A DNA stretch of 22,150 nt. Origin: Syntrophomonadaceae bacterium (lineage in GTDB: Bacteria; Bacillota; Dethiobacteria; DTU022). The stretch covers positions 1 through 22,150 of the forward strand of contig PWEB01000074.1 in NCBI GenBank assembly GCA_003553305.1, given 5' to 3'. Each line of letters opens with the position of its first letter. Within the stretch, counting starts at the first letter, position 1. This document shows positions 14,162-22,150 of this stretch, in pieces. The position numbers and the translations under genes were made by a program. The notes below the pieces were generated by a model, which saw only the letters and a program-made list of their open reading frames with translations, searched no databases and was not told the DNA's origin.

Positions 14162-17100
14162 AAGAAAAGATCTGAAAAAGATTATGCTCATCGGTTCAGG
14201 ACCCATTGTTATTGGTCAGGCCTGCGAATTTGATTACTCCGGAACTCAGGCCTGCCGTGCTTTACGTGAAGAAGGCTATGAAGTGGTTTTAATAAACAGC
14301 AACCCGGCTACAATTATGACTGATCCCACTATGGCTGACCAAACATATATCGAACCACTGACCGTGGAAGCTGCTGTTAAAGTTATAGAGAAGGAGAGGC
14401 CCCAGGCTTTACTGCCGACTTTAGGCGGGCAGACTGCTTTGAATATTGCTGTGGAGTTAGATGATAGTGGTATTCTGGAAGAGTATGGAGTAGAGCTGAT
14501 CGGGGCAAACTCTGATGTCATTAAACGAGCTGAGAACCGGGATCTTTTTAAAGCAGCTATGGAACGCGCCGGATTGGATTCGGCTGAGAGCGCTCATTTA
14601 AATAGTGTCGCTGGGGCTCTTGAATTTGCTGCAGTAAAGGGCTATCCTTTGGTGATCAGGCCTTCATTTACGCTTGGTGGCGCCGGAGGTGGCATTGCTC
14701 ATACTGAAGAACATTTAGTTGAGATGGTCGCAGCAGGTCTGGCCAGCAGCCCAATCGGCCAGGTGTTGGTGGAAGAAGCGATCCTGGGTTGGAAAGAATT
14801 TGAGCTGGAAGTGATGCGTGACTGCAATGATAACGTGGTGACTATTTGTTCGATCGAAAACATGGATCCGATGGGGGTGCATACCGGGGAGAGCATTACC
14901 GTGGCTCCGGCCCAAACCCTCAGTGATCATGAATACCAGATGATGCGTGATGCCTCCAATCGGGCCCTGCGTGAAATTGGCGTTGAAACCGGCGGCTGCA
15001 ACATACAGTTTGCAATGGACACAGAAACCAGCCGCATGGTCGTAGTAGAGATGAACCCCCGGGTTTCCCGCTCATCGGCCCTGGCTTCAAAAGCGACCGG
15101 TTTTCCGATCGCTAAAATTGCCGCCAAACTTGCTGTGGGATATACCCTGGATGAATTGACCAATGATATAACCTTAGAAACGCCTGCTTCTTTTGAGCCT
15201 GCCCTGGATTATGTGGTGGTTAAAATTCCCCGCTGGGATTTTGACAAGTTCCCGGGAGCGGACCAGACCCTTAATACCCGCATGAAGTCGGTGGGAGAAG
15301 TGATGAGTATTGCGCGTTCTTTTAAAGAAGCTTTGCAGAAAGCGCTGCGATCCTTGGAACAGGGTTTTTACGGGTTGATTGAAGAAGAAATGCCTGACGG
15401 CAAAGCAGCGAAATTGGTTTGGCTGCAGGAACAGCTGCAGCTGCCCCGGCCGGGCAGGGTTTTTACCATTGCAAATGCTTTGCGGGAAGGGATGACTTCT
15501 GATGAAGTCAGTTATTATAGTATGGTTGATGGTTGGTTTATCGACCAGATAGAACAGTTGATACAAATGGAACGTGAACTGCAATCAGCAGGTGTATTAA
15601 ACGAAGAATTGCTCTGGCGAGCTAAATGCTGGGGATTTTCTGACGAATTTATCGCCCGCCTGACCGGGAATGTTGAAGCAGAAGTGCGCCGGCTCCGAAA
15701 AGCGTGGTCTATTTATCCCATTTTCCGGCGGGTCGACACCTGTGCCGGAGAATTTGAAGCGCACACTCCATACCTCTATTCCACTTATGAACAGGGTGCT
15801 TCGGAAGGTAGGCTGCCGGAGGCTGCTAATGGACAGGAAAAGAAAAAAGGGAAAGTGATTATTCTAGGCAGCGGTCCGAACCGGATTGGGCAGGGACTGG
15901 AATTTGATTATTGCTGTGTGCAGGCTGCGATGACCCTGGGAGAAGAGGGTTTCCAGGTTATTATGGTTAACTGTAATCCGGAAACGGTCAGTACCGATTA
16001 CGATGTTTCTGACTGTCTCTACTTTGAACCGCTTACTCTGGAGGATGTGCTGAACATTTGCCGCGAAGAAGATCCTGACGGGATTATTTTGCAGTTTGGC
16101 GGACAAACTCCGCTTAAATTGGCGCAACCTCTGCTGGAAGAAGGGATGCCCCTGTGGGGGACATCACCTCGTGATATTGACCGGGTTGAAAATCGCCGTG
16201 AGTTTGGAGAGGTAATTGATAAACTCGAACTATGGGAACTATCACACGGTACGGCTGTCAATCTGGAAGAAGCCCGGGAAGTATCCCTTAAAATAGGTTT
16301 TCCCCTGCTGGCCCGTCCTTCGTATGTTTTAGGGGGAAGGGCGATGCGTGTGGTTTATAATGTTGATGAGCTGGATAAATATATATCTACCCTCCCCGAA
16401 TTGAACCCTGCTAACCCATTGCTTTTGGATAAATTCCTGGAAAACGCCGTAGAAATTGATGTGGATGCCATTTGTGACGGAGAGCTGGTTGTGGTGGGAG
16501 GAATCATGGAACACGTGGAACACGCCGGGGTGCATTCAGGAGATAGCTGTTGTGTCTTGCCCCCCTATAGCGTGGGAACGCAGCCGTTGAAAGAGATCAG
16601 GCGCCAAACGGAGATGCTTGCCCTTGAACTCAATGTTAGAGGTCTTTTGAATATCCAGTTTGCGGTGAGGGGTCGTGAAGTTTTTATTTTAGAGGCTAAC
16701 CCGCGGGCTTCCAGGACGGTCCCCTTTGTGGGCAAATCGGTTGGGGTTCCGTTGGCAGGCTTAGCTGCCCGGGTTATTGCCGGGGCAACTTTGCCGGAAC
16801 TTGGATTTACAGCTGAGAGAGTCCCTGCTTATTATTCAGTAAAGGAAGCAGTTTTCTCGTTTATCCGGTTTGATCAGATGGATATTGTGCTGGGGCCTGA
16901 AATGCGTTCCACCGGTGAGGTGATGGGCATTGATTTTGATCTGGGCATGGCTATGGCGAAAGCTCAACGTGCGGCAGGAACACCGCTGCCGGTAGAGGGT
17001 AAAATTTTTATCACAGTAGCCGATCAGGACAAACCGCAGGCAGTTGAACTGGCCCGGGGACTATCCCGGATGGGATTCCATTTGCTGGCAACAGCAGGAA

Positions 17101-17390
17101 CTGCAGCTGCTCTGCAGGACGTTGGTATCAAGGTAGAAGAAGTAAAAAGAATTAGTGAAGGTTCACCTAATATGCTTGACTATATAAATGAAAGCCAGGT
17201 CGGTTTAATCATTAATACCCCTGCAGGCTCGGGCGCTAATTCCGATGGAGCGCGCATACGCCGCCAGGCTGCGCAGAGGGGAGTCTCGATCATTACAACC
17301 ATGCAGGGGGCTCTTGCTGCCCTGGAAGGCATTAAAGCTCTTCAGAAGGATGACATGGGAGTGCGTAGCTTGCAGGACTATTACGTCTAA
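14154..17390 (+). CDS. carB: Carbamoyl phosphate synthase large subunit
   Basis: CarB makes carbamoyl phosphate from bicarbonate, ammonia and two ATP. The 1078-residue length is normal. The two homologous ATP-grasp halves are plain: MLIGSGPIVIGQACEFDYSG starts the first and IILGSGPNRIGQGLEFDY (about residue 570) the second, with paired blocks NSNPATIMTDP and NCNPETVSTDYD, LPTLGGQTALN and ILQFGGQTPLKL, VEMNPRVSRSSALASKATG and LEANPRASRTVPFVGKSVG. Between them lies the helical oligomerisation region. The last 150 or so residues (KIFITVADQDKPQ..., TAGTAAALQDVGI, GLIINTP) are the MGS-like allosteric domain that usually senses UMP or ornithine. ATG 14154 sits inside the end of carA after a GGGAGGGAG-type site. 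No sign of damage. Confidence 0.97.
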   Translation: MPKRKDLKKIMLIGSGPIVIGQACEFDYSGTQACRALREEGYEVVLINSNPATIMTDPTMADQTYIEPLTVEAAVKVIEKERPQALLPTLGGQTALNIAVELDDSGILEEYGVELIGANSDVIKRAENRDLFKAAMERAGLDSAESAHLNSVAGALEFAAVKGYPLVIRPSFTLGGAGGGIAHTEEHLVEMVAAGLASSPIGQVLVEEAILGWKEFELEVMRDCNDNVVTICSIENMDPMGVHTGESITVAPAQTLSDHEYQMMRDASNRALREIGVETGGCNIQFAMDTETSRMVVVEMNPRVSRSSALASKATGFPIAKIAAKLAVGYTLDELTNDITLETPASFEPALDYVVVKIPRWDFDKFPGADQTLNTRMKSVGEVMSIARSFKEALQKALRSLEQGFYGLIEEEMPDGKAAKLVWLQEQLQLPRPGRVFTIANALREGMTSDEVSYYSMVDGWFIDQIEQLIQMERELQSAGVLNEELLWRAKCWGFSDEFIARLTGNVEAEVRRLRKAWSIYPIFRRVDTCAGEFEAHTPYLYSTYEQGASEGRLPEAANGQEKKKGKVIILGSGPNRIGQGLEFDYCCVQAAMTLGEEGFQVIMVNCNPETVSTDYDVSDCLYFEPLTLEDVLNICREEDPDGIILQFGGQTPLKLAQPLLEEGMPLWGTSPRDIDRVENRREFGEVIDKLELWELSHGTAVNLEEAREVSLKIGFPLLARPSYVLGGRAMRVVYNVDELDKYISTLPELNPANPLLLDKFLENAVEIDVDAICDGELVVVGGIMEHVEHAGVHSGDSCCVLPPYSVGTQPLKEIRRQTEMLALELNVRGLLNIQFAVRGREVFILEANPRASRTVPFVGKSVGVPLAGLAARVIAGATLPELGFTAERVPAYYSVKEAVFSFIRFDQMDIVLGPEMRSTGEVMGIDFDLGMAMAKAQRAAGTPLPVEGKIFITVADQDKPQAVELARGLSRMGFHLLATAGTAAALQDVGIKVEEVKRISEGSPNMLDYINESQVGLIINTPAGSGANSDGARIRRQAAQRGVSIITTMQGALAALEGIKALQKDDMGVRSLQDYYV

Positions 17391-17399
17391 GGGATAAAT

Positions 17400-17428
17400 T
17401 TATAGGACAGCATTGAGCTGCCTTATAA
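17400..17428 (+). terminator. Weak terminator-like hairpin after carB
   Basis: TTATA, GG and CAGC (17400-17411) pair with GCTG, CC and TATAA (17417-17428), with one bulged base on each side and loop ATTGA. It begins ten bases after the carB stop. A short A/T tail follows, but no T-run. Confidence 0.35.
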
Positions 17429-17501
17429 TAATAGCCGGGGTTATATTATTGGAAAAGTGTTACTGATCAGCTATAGGCCTGATGCATTTTGGGCTGATGA
17501 T

Positions 17502-17572
17502 ATTGCGATTGAACGGTCGCAATGGTCGACGAAGCAAAGGTTGCACCTGGGCGGCCTGGATGGGTCCAGGCC
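17502..17572. other. Structured intergenic segment with two perfect hairpins
   Basis: ATTGCGA (17502-17508) pairs with TCGCAAT (17517-17523), and 29 bases on GGCCTGGA (17553-17560) pairs with TCCAGGCC (17565-17572) around TGGG. The segment is more GC-rich than the rest of the carB-yjbQ gap (17391-17673). Short frames cross it on both strands but have no ribosome site. It might be a small RNA or simply a bidirectional terminator between converging genes. No known riboswitch core was recognised. Confidence 0.3.
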
Positions 17573-17673
17573 GACGATACCTTTAAACGAAACACCATGG
17601 TCTAAAAAAGCACCTAACTAGACTGGTTTGTTAGAAGACCTTGTTTATAACTTTGGGTGAAGCAAATTAACTT

Positions 17674-18087
17674 TTACTCCCCGATCAATTTTATAATTAC
17701 CCTTTTCCTGCGTTTACCGTCAAACTCGGCGTAGAAAACTTGTTGCCAGGGTCCGAAATCGAGCTTGCCTTCGGTAACAGGGACTAAAACCTGGTGGCCG
17801 ACAAGCATATTTTTCAGGTGGGCGTCACCGTTATCTTCCCCGGTGCGGTGGTGGTTGTAGTCACTGCGAAAAGGGGCCAGCGTTTCGAGCATTTCATCGA
17901 TATCACGGATCAACCCCGCTTCATTGTCGTTGATGTAAACTCCGGCGGTAAGATGCATAGCTGATACCATGGCAAAACCTTCATTAATTCCGCTTTCGGC
18001 AAGGGCTTTTTTAAGATCCTTGGTTATATTGATATACTCGCGCCTCTTCGGGGTATTAAAGGTAAGGTAAGTGGTGTGCGACTTCAT
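17674..18087 (-). CDS. YjbQ/UPF0047 family protein
   Basis: A 137-residue protein typical in length for the UPF0047 (YjbQ) family. Landmarks are EYINIT near the N-terminus, the histidine-bearing MHLTAGVYIND, DYNHHRTGEDNGDAHLKNMLVG, a conserved metal-site-like cluster, and LDFGPWQQVFYAEFDGKRRKRVIIKLIGE at the C-terminus. Some family members have shown weak thiamine-phosphate-synthase-like activity, but the physiological role is unsettled. AAGGAG upstream on the minus strand (about 18092-18097) sits seven bases before ATG 18087. It converges with carB and is divergent from the polX region; neighbours give no hint of function. Confidence 0.92.
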   Translation of the reverse strand: MKSHTTYLTFNTPKRREYINITKDLKKALAESGINEGFAMVSAMHLTAGVYINDNEAGLIRDIDEMLETLAPFRSDYNHHRTGEDNGDAHLKNMLVGHQVLVPVTEGKLDFGPWQQVFYAEFDGKRRKRVIIKLIGE

Positions 18088-18272
18088 TTAATCACTCCTT
18101 ATATAAATTGACAGCATACTATATCTCTAAAGATTATTTTCTATTTTTATTTGCTGAAGCCCTGCCAGGTCACGTTTTTTTTGTAAAATAAAAAGATTAT
18201 TGCAAAATATGGAGAATACTTATTATAAATGACCAGGTATAGCAAGCTAGATTGTTTCAGGGAGAGATGAAA

Positions 18273-18359
18273 TTGGATAATAACCGGGCCCGCTGTGATT
18301 TTGTTTTCGGAATAGGTTTATTAAGCTTATGCATTTTTATATTTGCCTTACCATCTTAA
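18273..18359 (+). CDS. Possible small single-span membrane peptide
   Basis: TTG 18273 lies eight bases after AGGGAG (18259-18264) and opens a 28-codon frame; an in-frame ATG at 18267 is only two bases from that site. The peptide reads DNNRARCDFVF followed by a hydrophobic stretch (GIGLLSLCIFIFALPS) long enough for one membrane span. Positive residues precede the helix. I do not recognise it. The frame is short enough to be chance, but ribosome site, spacing and hydrophobicity agree. It sits alone in the 410-base gap before polX. Confidence 0.35.
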   Translation: MDNNRARCDFVFGIGLLSLCIFIFALPS

Positions 18360-18413
18360 AAGTAAAATGTTGAGGGTTTCAATCAGCGGATCAGTCTCAA
18401 CCCTTACCTGGAG

Positions 18414-18466
18414 ATCTTTAAAGATTAGCTAATCAAACTAATAAACAATAAGTTTTATCGATAAAA
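18414..18466. promoter_or_regulatory. Three perfect palindromes upstream of polX
   Basis: ATCTTTAAAGAT (18414-18425) overlaps by three bases with GATTAGCTAATC (18423-18434), and TTTTATCGATAAAA follows at 18453-18466. All three are perfect and end 31 bases before the polX start, where a promoter would be expected. They could be operator sites for dimeric repressors. A separate pairing, GTTGAG with CTCAAC, lies just upstream (about 18369-18400). Confidence 0.4.
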
Positions 18467-18497
18467 AGAAAAGCTTGACTTTGAGGGATGATCAGTA

Positions 18498-20219
18498 ATG
18501 GAAAAAAAGGGCGCGGCAAAAATGTTAGAAGAAATTGGGGTCTTGCTTGAGCTTAAAGGGGAAAACCCATTTAAGAGCAGGGCCTATTACAGTGCTGCAC
18601 GTACTGTGGAGATGATGGGCGAAGATGCACTGTACAAACTTGTTCATGAAGATAAACTAAAAGATGTTAAAGGTATTGGCTCCGCTCTTAATGAGAAGCT
18701 AAAAGAATTCGTTCTGATCGGGAGTTTACCGTACTATGAGGATCTGAAATCAAGTGTTCCCGGGGGACTCCTGGAAATGCTCAGGTTGCCTGGTTTGGGA
18801 CCTCGCAAAGTAAGAGCGCTTTGTGATATGTTAGAGATTACTACCCTGGCCGAGCTTGAATATGCCTGCCGGGAAAACCGCTTGGCCAACCTAAAAGGTT
18901 TTGGTGCTAAAACCCAGGGAAAAATCCTTGCTGGTATCGACTTTATAAGGCGCAGCGAAGGACAGTTTTTCTACAATGAGGCCCGAAATATTGCTGAAAA
19001 ACTTCTTGAAAAAATCAAAGAATTTCCAGGCATAGAAGAGGTCAGCCTGGCCGGCAGTATCAGGCGCTGCCGGGAGATAGTGAAAAATATTGACCTGGTC
19101 GCTTCCACGAAGCAGCCGGGTCGCCTGAAGGGCTTTTTCGCTGAACTTCCCGTAATTGAAGAAGTGATTGTGCTTGGCGAAACCAAAGTTTCTGTTTGCT
19201 TAGAGGAAGGCATTAACGCGGATTTGCGAGTGGTCAAAAGGGAAGAGTTCCCATTTGCCCTCCATCACTTTACTGGCAGTAAAGAGCATAACACTGCCCT
19301 GCGTCATCGCGCTAAAAGCATGGGGCTTAAAATTAACGAATACGGCATTTTCCAGGGTGAAGATTTACTGTCCTGTCGGGATGAAACAGAATTGTTCAGA
19401 ACCCTCAATCTTAGTTATATTCAACCTGAACTACGCGAAAATTATGGAGAGATTGAAGCAGCTCAAGAAGGTTCCCTGCCCACACTTATAGAAGATCAGG
19501 ACATAAAGGGGATCTTTCATGTTCACACCAACTACAGTGATGGCATCAATACGTTAGAGGAGATTGTCCTTTACTGCTTGGAAGCCGGTTATGAATATGT
19601 TGGCATTACCGATCACAGTCAGTCTGCATTTTATGCCCGTGGCCTGAAAGCAGAAGATCTGGTCAGGCAAAAAGAAGAGATCGAAGGCTTGCGCAAAAAA
19701 TATCCTCAACTGGGGATATTTCACGGGGTGGAATCAGATATCCGTTCTGACGGCAGCCTGGATTATGATGATACTGTCCTGAAGCAGCTTGATTTTGTAA
19801 TTGCTTCTGTTCATTCCGGGCTGAATATGGAACGAGGGAAAATGACCGAGCGTTTGCAGCAGGCCCTTTCCCATCCCCTGATCACCATGTTTGGCCATCC
19901 GACTAATCGTCTTCTCCTGGGCCGGGATAGTTCTGCCCTTGATCTGGAGGTGGTATTCCGGGCGGCTTTAGAGAATAATGTGATCCTTGAATTGAATGCC
20001 AGCCCGGCTCGTCTTGATCTTGATTGGCGGCATTTGAAAAAGATTAAAGCCATGGGTTTGACGGTTTCGATCAATCCGGATGCCCACCACTTAGCTAGTT
20101 TTGAAGATACCGGTCTTGGGGTAGCTACTGCCCGTAAGGGCTGGCTTGAAAAAAATGATGTTTTCAATACCCGCTCCCGGCTGGAAGTAGAAGACTATCT
20201 TGACAGGAGGTTAAATTAA
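18498..20219 (+). CDS. polX: DNA polymerase X with PHP exonuclease domain
   Basis: A 573-residue bacterial PolX: polymerase-beta-like N-terminal half for gap filling and a C-terminal PHP 3'-5' exonuclease, normally used in base excision repair. Helix-hairpin-helix segments are LKDVKGIGSALNEKL and LRLPGLGPRKV. The palm motif reads AGSIRRCREIVKNIDLV (Gly186 on): the usual first catalytic aspartate is Asn197, while Asp199 and Asp242 (NADLRVV) remain. The PHP metal ligands all appear: HVHTNYSDG (His341, His343), ITDHS (Asp372, His373), HGVESD, ASVHSG, FGHPTNR and PDAHH (Asp528, His530). A GAGGGA site precedes ATG 18498. The stop is one base before the aldehyde oxidoreductase gene, so they are probably co-transcribed. 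Confidence 0.93.
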   Translation: MEKKGAAKMLEEIGVLLELKGENPFKSRAYYSAARTVEMMGEDALYKLVHEDKLKDVKGIGSALNEKLKEFVLIGSLPYYEDLKSSVPGGLLEMLRLPGLGPRKVRALCDMLEITTLAELEYACRENRLANLKGFGAKTQGKILAGIDFIRRSEGQFFYNEARNIAEKLLEKIKEFPGIEEVSLAGSIRRCREIVKNIDLVASTKQPGRLKGFFAELPVIEEVIVLGETKVSVCLEEGINADLRVVKREEFPFALHHFTGSKEHNTALRHRAKSMGLKINEYGIFQGEDLLSCRDETELFRTLNLSYIQPELRENYGEIEAAQEGSLPTLIEDQDIKGIFHVHTNYSDGINTLEEIVLYCLEAGYEYVGITDHSQSAFYARGLKAEDLVRQKEEIEGLRKKYPQLGIFHGVESDIRSDGSLDYDDTVLKQLDFVIASVHSGLNMERGKMTERLQQALSHPLITMFGHPTNRLLLGRDSSALDLEVVFRAALENNVILELNASPARLDLDWRHLKKIKAMGLTVSINPDAHHLASFEDTGLGVATARKGWLEKNDVFNTRSRLEVEDYLDRRLN

Positions 20220-20220
20220 T

Positions 20221-22122
20221 TTGGATAAATTTCCGAAAGCCAGGATTATCGATGCCGATTTAAGCAAAGGCACGGTTACAAAGCGGGATATCCCCGGAGA
20301 GATTTATCGCCTTTATCCTGGTGGTTCTGCCCTGGGACTTTATCTTATTTTACAGGAGATGGGGCCTGGTGTTAACCCTCTGTCCCCTGAAAATATGCTG
20401 GTTATGGCTGTTTCCCCGTTAACCGGGCTGCCGATCAGCGGCCAAAGTAGGATGACCATAACTACAAAAAGCCCGCTTACGGGCGCTATTGGAGACAGCC
20501 AGGCCGGGGGCTTCTTCCCTGCAGAATTGAAAGCCAACGGTTGGGATGCTGTCCTGTTTCGGGGTAGAGCCCAAAAGCCCGTTTATCTCTCCATTAAAGG
20601 AGAGGAGGTTGAGCTTCGTGACGCCTCCTTGATGTGGGGCAAAGTGACCGGGGAGGCTGAAAATGCGATTCGGGATGACCGTGGAGAGGACAATCTCCAT
20701 ATAGCCCAGATTGGCCCGGCAGGTGAAAACATGGTTAATTATGCTTCGGTGATCAATATGTGCAATCGGGCTAATGGGCGGAACGGTACTGGGGCGGTAA
20801 TGGGTTCAAAAAATTTAAAAGCTGTAGTGGTTGGCAAAGGAGAAAAGGGCAAACCGGCAGATCAGGAAAGGTTTAAAGAGCTGGCTGCAGCAGCTAAAAG
20901 TAGAATAGAGGAAAACAATATAGTAAAAGGTTTGGCTGAACACGGTACAGACTGCGGTCTGATCGGTATGCATCTCCAGGGATTTTTGATTACCAGGAAC
21001 TGGCAGAAAGGCTGGTTCCCCGAAGGAGCGGAACAGATTACCGGCACTACTATGACAGAAACTATACTTAAAAAGAGGGATACCTGTTACGCCTGTGCAG
21101 TCAGGTGTAAACGAGTGGTAGAAGTGGCCGGAGTAGTTGACCCCCTCTACGGAGGGCCGGAATATGAAACCTGCGCCGCGCTTGGTTCTTACTGCGGCAT
21201 TAAAAATCTTGAAACTATAGCCCATGTCAATCAACTTTGTAACATGTACGGGCTCGATACAATTTCTTGTGGTGCAACCATATCTTTTGCTATGGAGTGT
21301 TTTGAAAAAGGATTGATTACTAAAGATGAAACCGATGGCCTGGAACTGACTTTCGGAAATGAGCAGGTCATGCCTGAACTAATTGAAAAAATTGCCTTTC
21401 GGCAGGGTTTTGGTGATTTATTGGCAGAAGGAAGTTATGAGGCTGCCCGGCAGATCGGAGCAGATGCTTTGGAACTGAGCATTACCGCAAAAGGTCAGGA
21501 ACTGCCGGCCCACATGCCGCAGCAAAAACCAACCCTTGGTTTAATATATGCAGTTAATCCTTTTGGTGCTGATCATCAGTCAAGTGCTCATGACCCTGTT
21601 TTAATGACAACACCGAAAAGCCGGATCAGGAAGCACCTTCAACAGGTAGGGGTTTGGAAACAATATAGTTCCGATCAGCTACAATCTATGGATTCGGAAA
21701 AAGTTCGTTTCGCTTTTAACAGTCAGTGTTTCTATTCGCTTGCTGATACACTTTGCTTGTGTCAGTTTGTCTGGGGGCCTTGCTGGCAACTCTATGGACC
21801 GTCAGACTTAGTTGATATGTGCCGTTACGGCCTGGGCTGGGAGGCATCGCTCTACGAATTGATGCTTGCCGGAGAAAGGCGAGTCAACATGATGCGCTTT
21901 TTCAATGCCCGGGAAGGTTTTACCAGGGAAGATGATATCCTGCCGGAGCGTTTGTTCACTCCTCTACCTGACGGACCTTCAGAAGGAGTGTCTTTGGATA
22001 AAGAGGAGTTTAATGCAGCCCGGGAAATATATTACAATTATGCCGGTTGGGATCCTGAGACGGGAAATCCGACCGACAGTACTTTGGAAAAGTTGTCCCT
22101 GGGTTGGCTTCTGGATGGATAA
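20221..22122 (+). CDS. aor: Aldehyde:ferredoxin oxidoreductase (tungsten/molybdenum)
   Basis: AOR oxidises aldehydes to acids with ferredoxin, or reduces acids in reverse, using a tungsto- or molybdopterin and one 4Fe-4S cluster. The 633-residue length and layout fit the family: YPGGSALGLYLI, TTKSPLTGAIGDSQAGG and NRANGRNGTGAVMGSKNLKA in the N-terminal cofactor domain. The cluster cysteines are CYACAVRC (Cys289, 292, 296) and a later one in LCLCQF (Cys514, with Cys512 nearby). GGPEYETCAALGSYCGI and NPFGADHQSSAHD are also conserved. Start TTG 20221 follows AGGAGG (20205-20210) in the end of polX by ten bases. The substrate is unknown; partner genes for cofactor synthesis are not in the window. 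Only 28 bases follow the stop. Confidence 0.94.
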   Translation: MDKFPKARIIDADLSKGTVTKRDIPGEIYRLYPGGSALGLYLILQEMGPGVNPLSPENMLVMAVSPLTGLPISGQSRMTITTKSPLTGAIGDSQAGGFFPAELKANGWDAVLFRGRAQKPVYLSIKGEEVELRDASLMWGKVTGEAENAIRDDRGEDNLHIAQIGPAGENMVNYASVINMCNRANGRNGTGAVMGSKNLKAVVVGKGEKGKPADQERFKELAAAAKSRIEENNIVKGLAEHGTDCGLIGMHLQGFLITRNWQKGWFPEGAEQITGTTMTETILKKRDTCYACAVRCKRVVEVAGVVDPLYGGPEYETCAALGSYCGIKNLETIAHVNQLCNMYGLDTISCGATISFAMECFEKGLITKDETDGLELTFGNEQVMPELIEKIAFRQGFGDLLAEGSYEAARQIGADALELSITAKGQELPAHMPQQKPTLGLIYAVNPFGADHQSSAHDPVLMTTPKSRIRKHLQQVGVWKQYSSDQLQSMDSEKVRFAFNSQCFYSLADTLCLCQFVWGPCWQLYGPSDLVDMCRYGLGWEASLYELMLAGERRVNMMRFFNAREGFTREDDILPERLFTPLPDGPSEGVSLDKEEFNAAREIYYNYAGWDPETGNPTDSTLEKLSLGWLLDG

Positions 22123-22150
22123 CCTCTTTAATATAGTAAAGCCATGGAGC

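Noticed and set aside
15174..15584. 136-codon minus-strand frame inside carB.
   Set aside because: It lies wholly antisense to a strongly conserved gene and has no recognisable motif.
17480..17605. Short frames of about 35-45 codons on both strands across the structured gap after carB.
   Set aside because: No ribosome sites, no recognised similarity, and the hairpins explain the base composition better.
20815..21234. 139-codon minus-strand frame inside the aldehyde oxidoreductase gene.
   Set aside because: Antisense shadow of a conserved coding sequence, no motif or ribosome site recognised.
1..22150. CRISPR array, insertion sequence or prophage genes.
   Set aside because: No regularly spaced direct repeats, transposase, integrase or phage structural genes are visible.

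Overview
The window looks like a chromosome segment of a strictly anaerobic Firmicute, probably class Clostridia. The pointers are moderate GC, strong AGGAGG-type ribosome binding sites, TTG/GTG/CTG starts, a tungsten/molybdenum aldehyde:ferredoxin oxidoreductase, a PHP-type family X DNA polymerase and PflA-like radical SAM enzymes. The genus cannot be fixed from the sequence. No CRISPR array, insertion sequence or prophage is visible.

Layout. (1) 1-1443: the 3' end of a DNA methyltransferase gene, then about 1 kb of decayed DNA holding recognisable, frame-broken pieces of an IclR-type regulator and possibly a membrane protein. (2) 1444-4701: three same-strand genes: a PanB-type ketopantoate hydroxymethyltransferase, an unrecognised protein perhaps of TIM-barrel type, and a Glu/Leu/Val-type amino acid dehydrogenase. 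(3) 4953-5073: tRNA-Arg(UCG) with a strong rho-independent terminator. (4) 5142-10022: a membrane-embedded spermidine-synthase-like protein, translationally coupled to a radical SAM protein with a Tat-like N-terminus, and facing a second radical SAM protein (PflX-like) with a lipoprotein-like N-terminus. (5) 10240-12645: a MalY/PatB-type PLP enzyme, convergent with DNA polymerase IV. (6) 12730-17390: a decayed gene of unknown type, then carA-carB (carbamoyl phosphate synthase), whose first gene appears to start with CTG. (7) 17674-22122: a YjbQ/UPF0047 protein on the minus strand, a possible 29-residue membrane peptide, then polX and an aldehyde ferredoxin oxidoreductase gene in tandem.

How the genes may work together. 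CarA and CarB form one enzyme. The PanB homologue and the dehydrogenase could meet at 2-oxoisovalerate (valine deamination product and PanB substrate), but no panC or panD is present, so the trio may not be ordinary pantothenate synthesis. The best candidate for an undescribed system is region 4: two radical SAM proteins carrying export or anchor signals beside a membrane-fused aminopropyltransferase-like protein. Radical SAM enzymes normally work in the cytoplasm, and the usual AMMECR1 and Memo partners of the first one are absent from the window.

Other points of interest: a PolX whose first catalytic aspartate reads as asparagine, an apparently leaderless dinB transcript, and three perfect palindromes upstream of polX.
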